DNA of 64,000 nucleotides from Oryzisolibacter propanilivorax (GTDB lineage: Bacteria; Pseudomonadota; Gammaproteobacteria; Burkholderiales; Burkholderiaceae_C), in contig NZ_FNHP01000010.1 of NCBI RefSeq assembly GCF_900103645.1, positions 62,001 through 126,000 of the forward strand, read 5' to 3'. The position numbers and the translations under genes are program-made. This document shows positions 62,657 through 64,000 of the stretch, piece after piece (position 1 is the first letter of the stretch; the number at the start of each line of letters is the position of its first letter). Under the pieces are notes generated by a model. The model worked only from the letters and a program-made list of their open reading frames with translations. It searched no databases and had not been told where the DNA came from.

Positions 62657-62695
62657 AAAGACCTGCTGACACGTCGCGTCGGCAGGTCTTTTTTT
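62657..62695 (+). terminator. Intrinsic terminator after the Bug-family gene
   Basis: AAAGACCTGC and GCAGGTCTTT form a ten-base-pair stem around a loop with further pairing (TGAC with GTCG), followed by a run of T. It also serves the convergent isochorismate synthase gene. Confidence 0.85.
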
Positions 62696-62713
62696 GCCTA
62701 AGCCGCGCGGCGG

Positions 62714-63895
62714 TCATGCGATGGCGCGCATGAAGGTTTCCATCTTCATCGCTGTTTCGCGGATCTCGCTCTCCGGATCCGACCCGGCGACCGTGCCCGC
62801 GCCTGCATACAGACGCAAGCGGCGGTCTCCGTCATACCGGGCGCAGCGCAGCGTCAAGGCCCATTCGCCGTCCCCATCTTCGCGCTGCCAGCCGACCAAA
62901 CCCGCGAAGTATTCGCGGTCGAACGGCTCCAAGTCCTGGATATGCGCGAACGCCTGCGCGGTGGGAAAACCGCAGATGGCTGGCGTGGGGTGCAAAGCGC
63001 AAGCCAACCCCAGCGCGGACAAGTCAGGACTCTTCAATCGGCCGGCAATGAAAGTGGACAGGTGCCATAGCGCATCGGTGCCGATCACCGAGGGACCTTG
63101 CGGCACGTCAAGTTCCTCGCAGTGCTCGCGCAAGATGCGCACGATGTCGCTGACCACATAGCCATGCTCGCGCAGGTCTTTCTCAGACACCGCCAGGCCC
63201 TCGCGGCGCGCCTGGTCCTCTTCCGGATCGGCCACACGGGGGATCGAGCCGGCCAGCGGATTGATGAACACCCTGTCGCCTTCGCGGCGCACCAGCAACT
63301 CTGGGCTGGCCCCCACCATGCTCGCGGCCGGCTGGGCCCCGGCCACACCATCGGACCAAGCGGGCACGGCAAAGGTATATCCCTGCGCGTTGCGGCGTAA
63401 CAGGTCACGCAGCACATCGGCGTATGCAATAGGCGCATCCAGCTCCACGTCCATGGCCCGTGAGAGGACGATCTTGCGCACGTCGCCCTCTTCATAAAGA
63501 TCCAGCGCCTTGCGCACCATATCGCCATAGATTTCAGGCGCAGGGACAGGCTGGCGCGCCACCACCGCAGGCCTGCGCCCCGCCGGCGCGACGACGGCGC
63601 CGCCGCGCTGCGGTACGGGTGCCAACTGCAGCTGCACTGGGATCGTGAAGCTGGCATGGCGTGTGGTGTCAAACGGCACCAAGCCAAACAGCACAGGGCG
63701 AGCTATGCCCGCTGCTCGCGCGCGATCAAACAGCCGGCGGACGCCGTCGGCGCTCACTGGCTCGTAGGCGCACACGGCACCTTTCGTCCCATGCGAGCGT
63801 TGCTGCAGCGTGGGCGAGGCGAAGAAAATCTCGCCATGGGACAGGCTCTCGACCATCCAGCCGTCGGCGGACATCTCTCGTGTCGGCGCTGTCAT
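62714..63895 (-). CDS. Isochorismate synthase (DhbC/EntC/MenF family)
   Basis: 393 residues. The chorismate-utilising domain includes [63 protein letters not shown], and [15 protein letters not shown]. Isochorismate is a precursor of 2,3-dihydroxybenzoate siderophores, salicylate or menaquinone. No dhbABE or men genes are present here. The start overlaps the ychF stop by four bases, so it is translationally coupled to that unrelated gene. Composition is less GC-rich than the left part of the window. Confidence 0.92.
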   Translation of the reverse strand: MTAPTREMSADGWMVESLSHGEIFFASPTLQQRSHGTKGAVCAYEPVSADGVRRLFDRARAAGIARPVLFGLVPFDTTRHASFTIPVQLQLAPVPQRGGAVVAPAGRRPAVVARQPVPAPEIYGDMVRKALDLYEEGDVRKIVLSRAMDVELDAPIAYADVLRDLLRRNAQGYTFAVPAWSDGVAGAQPAASMVGASPELLVRREGDRVFINPLAGSIPRVADPEEDQARREGLAVSEKDLREHGYVVSDIVRILREHCEELDVPQGPSVIGTDALWHLSTFIAGRLKSPDLSALGLACALHPTPAICGFPTAQAFAHIQDLEPFDREYFAGLVGWQREDGDGEWALTLRCARYDGDRRLRLYAGAGTVAGSDPESEIRETAMKMETFMRAIA

Positions 63896-64000
63896 ACATT
63901 GAACAGGAAATTCATCACATCGCCATCCTTGACGACGTAGTCCTTGCCCTCGGCGCGCATCTTGCCCGCGTCCTTGGCGCCCTGCTCGCCCTTGAACTGC
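63892..64000 (-). CDS. ychF: YchF, redox-regulated ATPase (partial, C-terminal end only)
   Basis: Only the last 35 codons are in the window: [20 protein letters not shown] followed by NFLFNV. This matches the TGS-domain end of YchF (EGKDYIVKDGDV-H-FRFNV in others). Universal Obg-family ATPase associated with ribosomes and oxidative stress. Its TGA overlaps the isochorismate synthase ATG. Confidence 0.85.
   Translation of the reverse strand, partial: QFKGEQGAKDAGKMRAEGKDYVVKDGDVMNFLFNV

Overview
The window looks like a chromosomal stretch of a high-GC betaproteobacterium, most likely Comamonadaceae (Acidovorax, Diaphorobacter, Alicycliphilus or Melaminivora type). The evidence is the gene order mlaFEDACB - ABC exporter - bolA - his genes, the pilGHIJ-chpA cluster beside rubredoxin, thiD and hemL, and about ten copies of a short dispersed repeat built around GATAGCTG or CATAGCTG that is common in intergenic DNA of this family. 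I saw no rRNA, tRNA, CRISPR array, transposase or prophage gene.

Left part (1-16.6 kb): histidine genes run on the minus strand as hisA (cut by the window edge), hisH, hisB, hisC, then after a four-gene interruption hisD and hisG. The interruption (about 2.77-6.55 kb) holds a single gene fusing a ribbon-helix-helix DNA-binding domain to a PIN nuclease domain, two operator-like palindromes, a divergent sirtuin, a MocR-type regulator and a small DUF2917 protein. Upstream of hisG come bolA, an ABC-2 exporter and the Mla outer-membrane lipid transport operon, then the divergent polyamine pair speD-speE with a long structured leader.

Middle part (16.6-40 kb): a gene-free kilobase made of nested inverted repeats; lolC-lolD; a phosphoglycerate-mutase-like gene with recJ; tctBA transport membrane genes without their binding protein; an isolated GspE/PilB-type ATPase; a spermidine-synthase-like protein; tatD; a chemoreceptor; an aldo/keto reductase; arsC; a divergent iron-type ABC permease and ATPase; an unknown secreted protein; then the minus-strand series yqgE-ruvX-pyrR-pyrB-pyrX-plsC, in which pyrX is a dihydroorotase homologue lacking the metal-binding HxH.

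Right part (40-64 kb): a complete type IV pilus chemosensory cluster (pilG, pilH, pilI, pilJ and a 2159-residue chpA) adjoining rubredoxin and the divergent thiD-hemL pair; a GAF-GGDEF-EAL protein; purH; fis-dusB; a D-Ala-D-Ala dipeptidase-like lipoprotein; a YqaA-type membrane protein; a rarD gene that has lost its 5' end; a stand-alone EAL protein; a tripartite-tricarboxylate (Bug) binding protein; and an isochorismate synthase whose start overlaps the stop of ychF at the window edge.

The most interesting items are the fused RHH-PIN gene with its operators and sirtuin neighbour, the nested palindromic repeat island, the dispersed repeat copies that sit exactly at gene ends and at apparent gene-loss junctions, and the truncated rarD.
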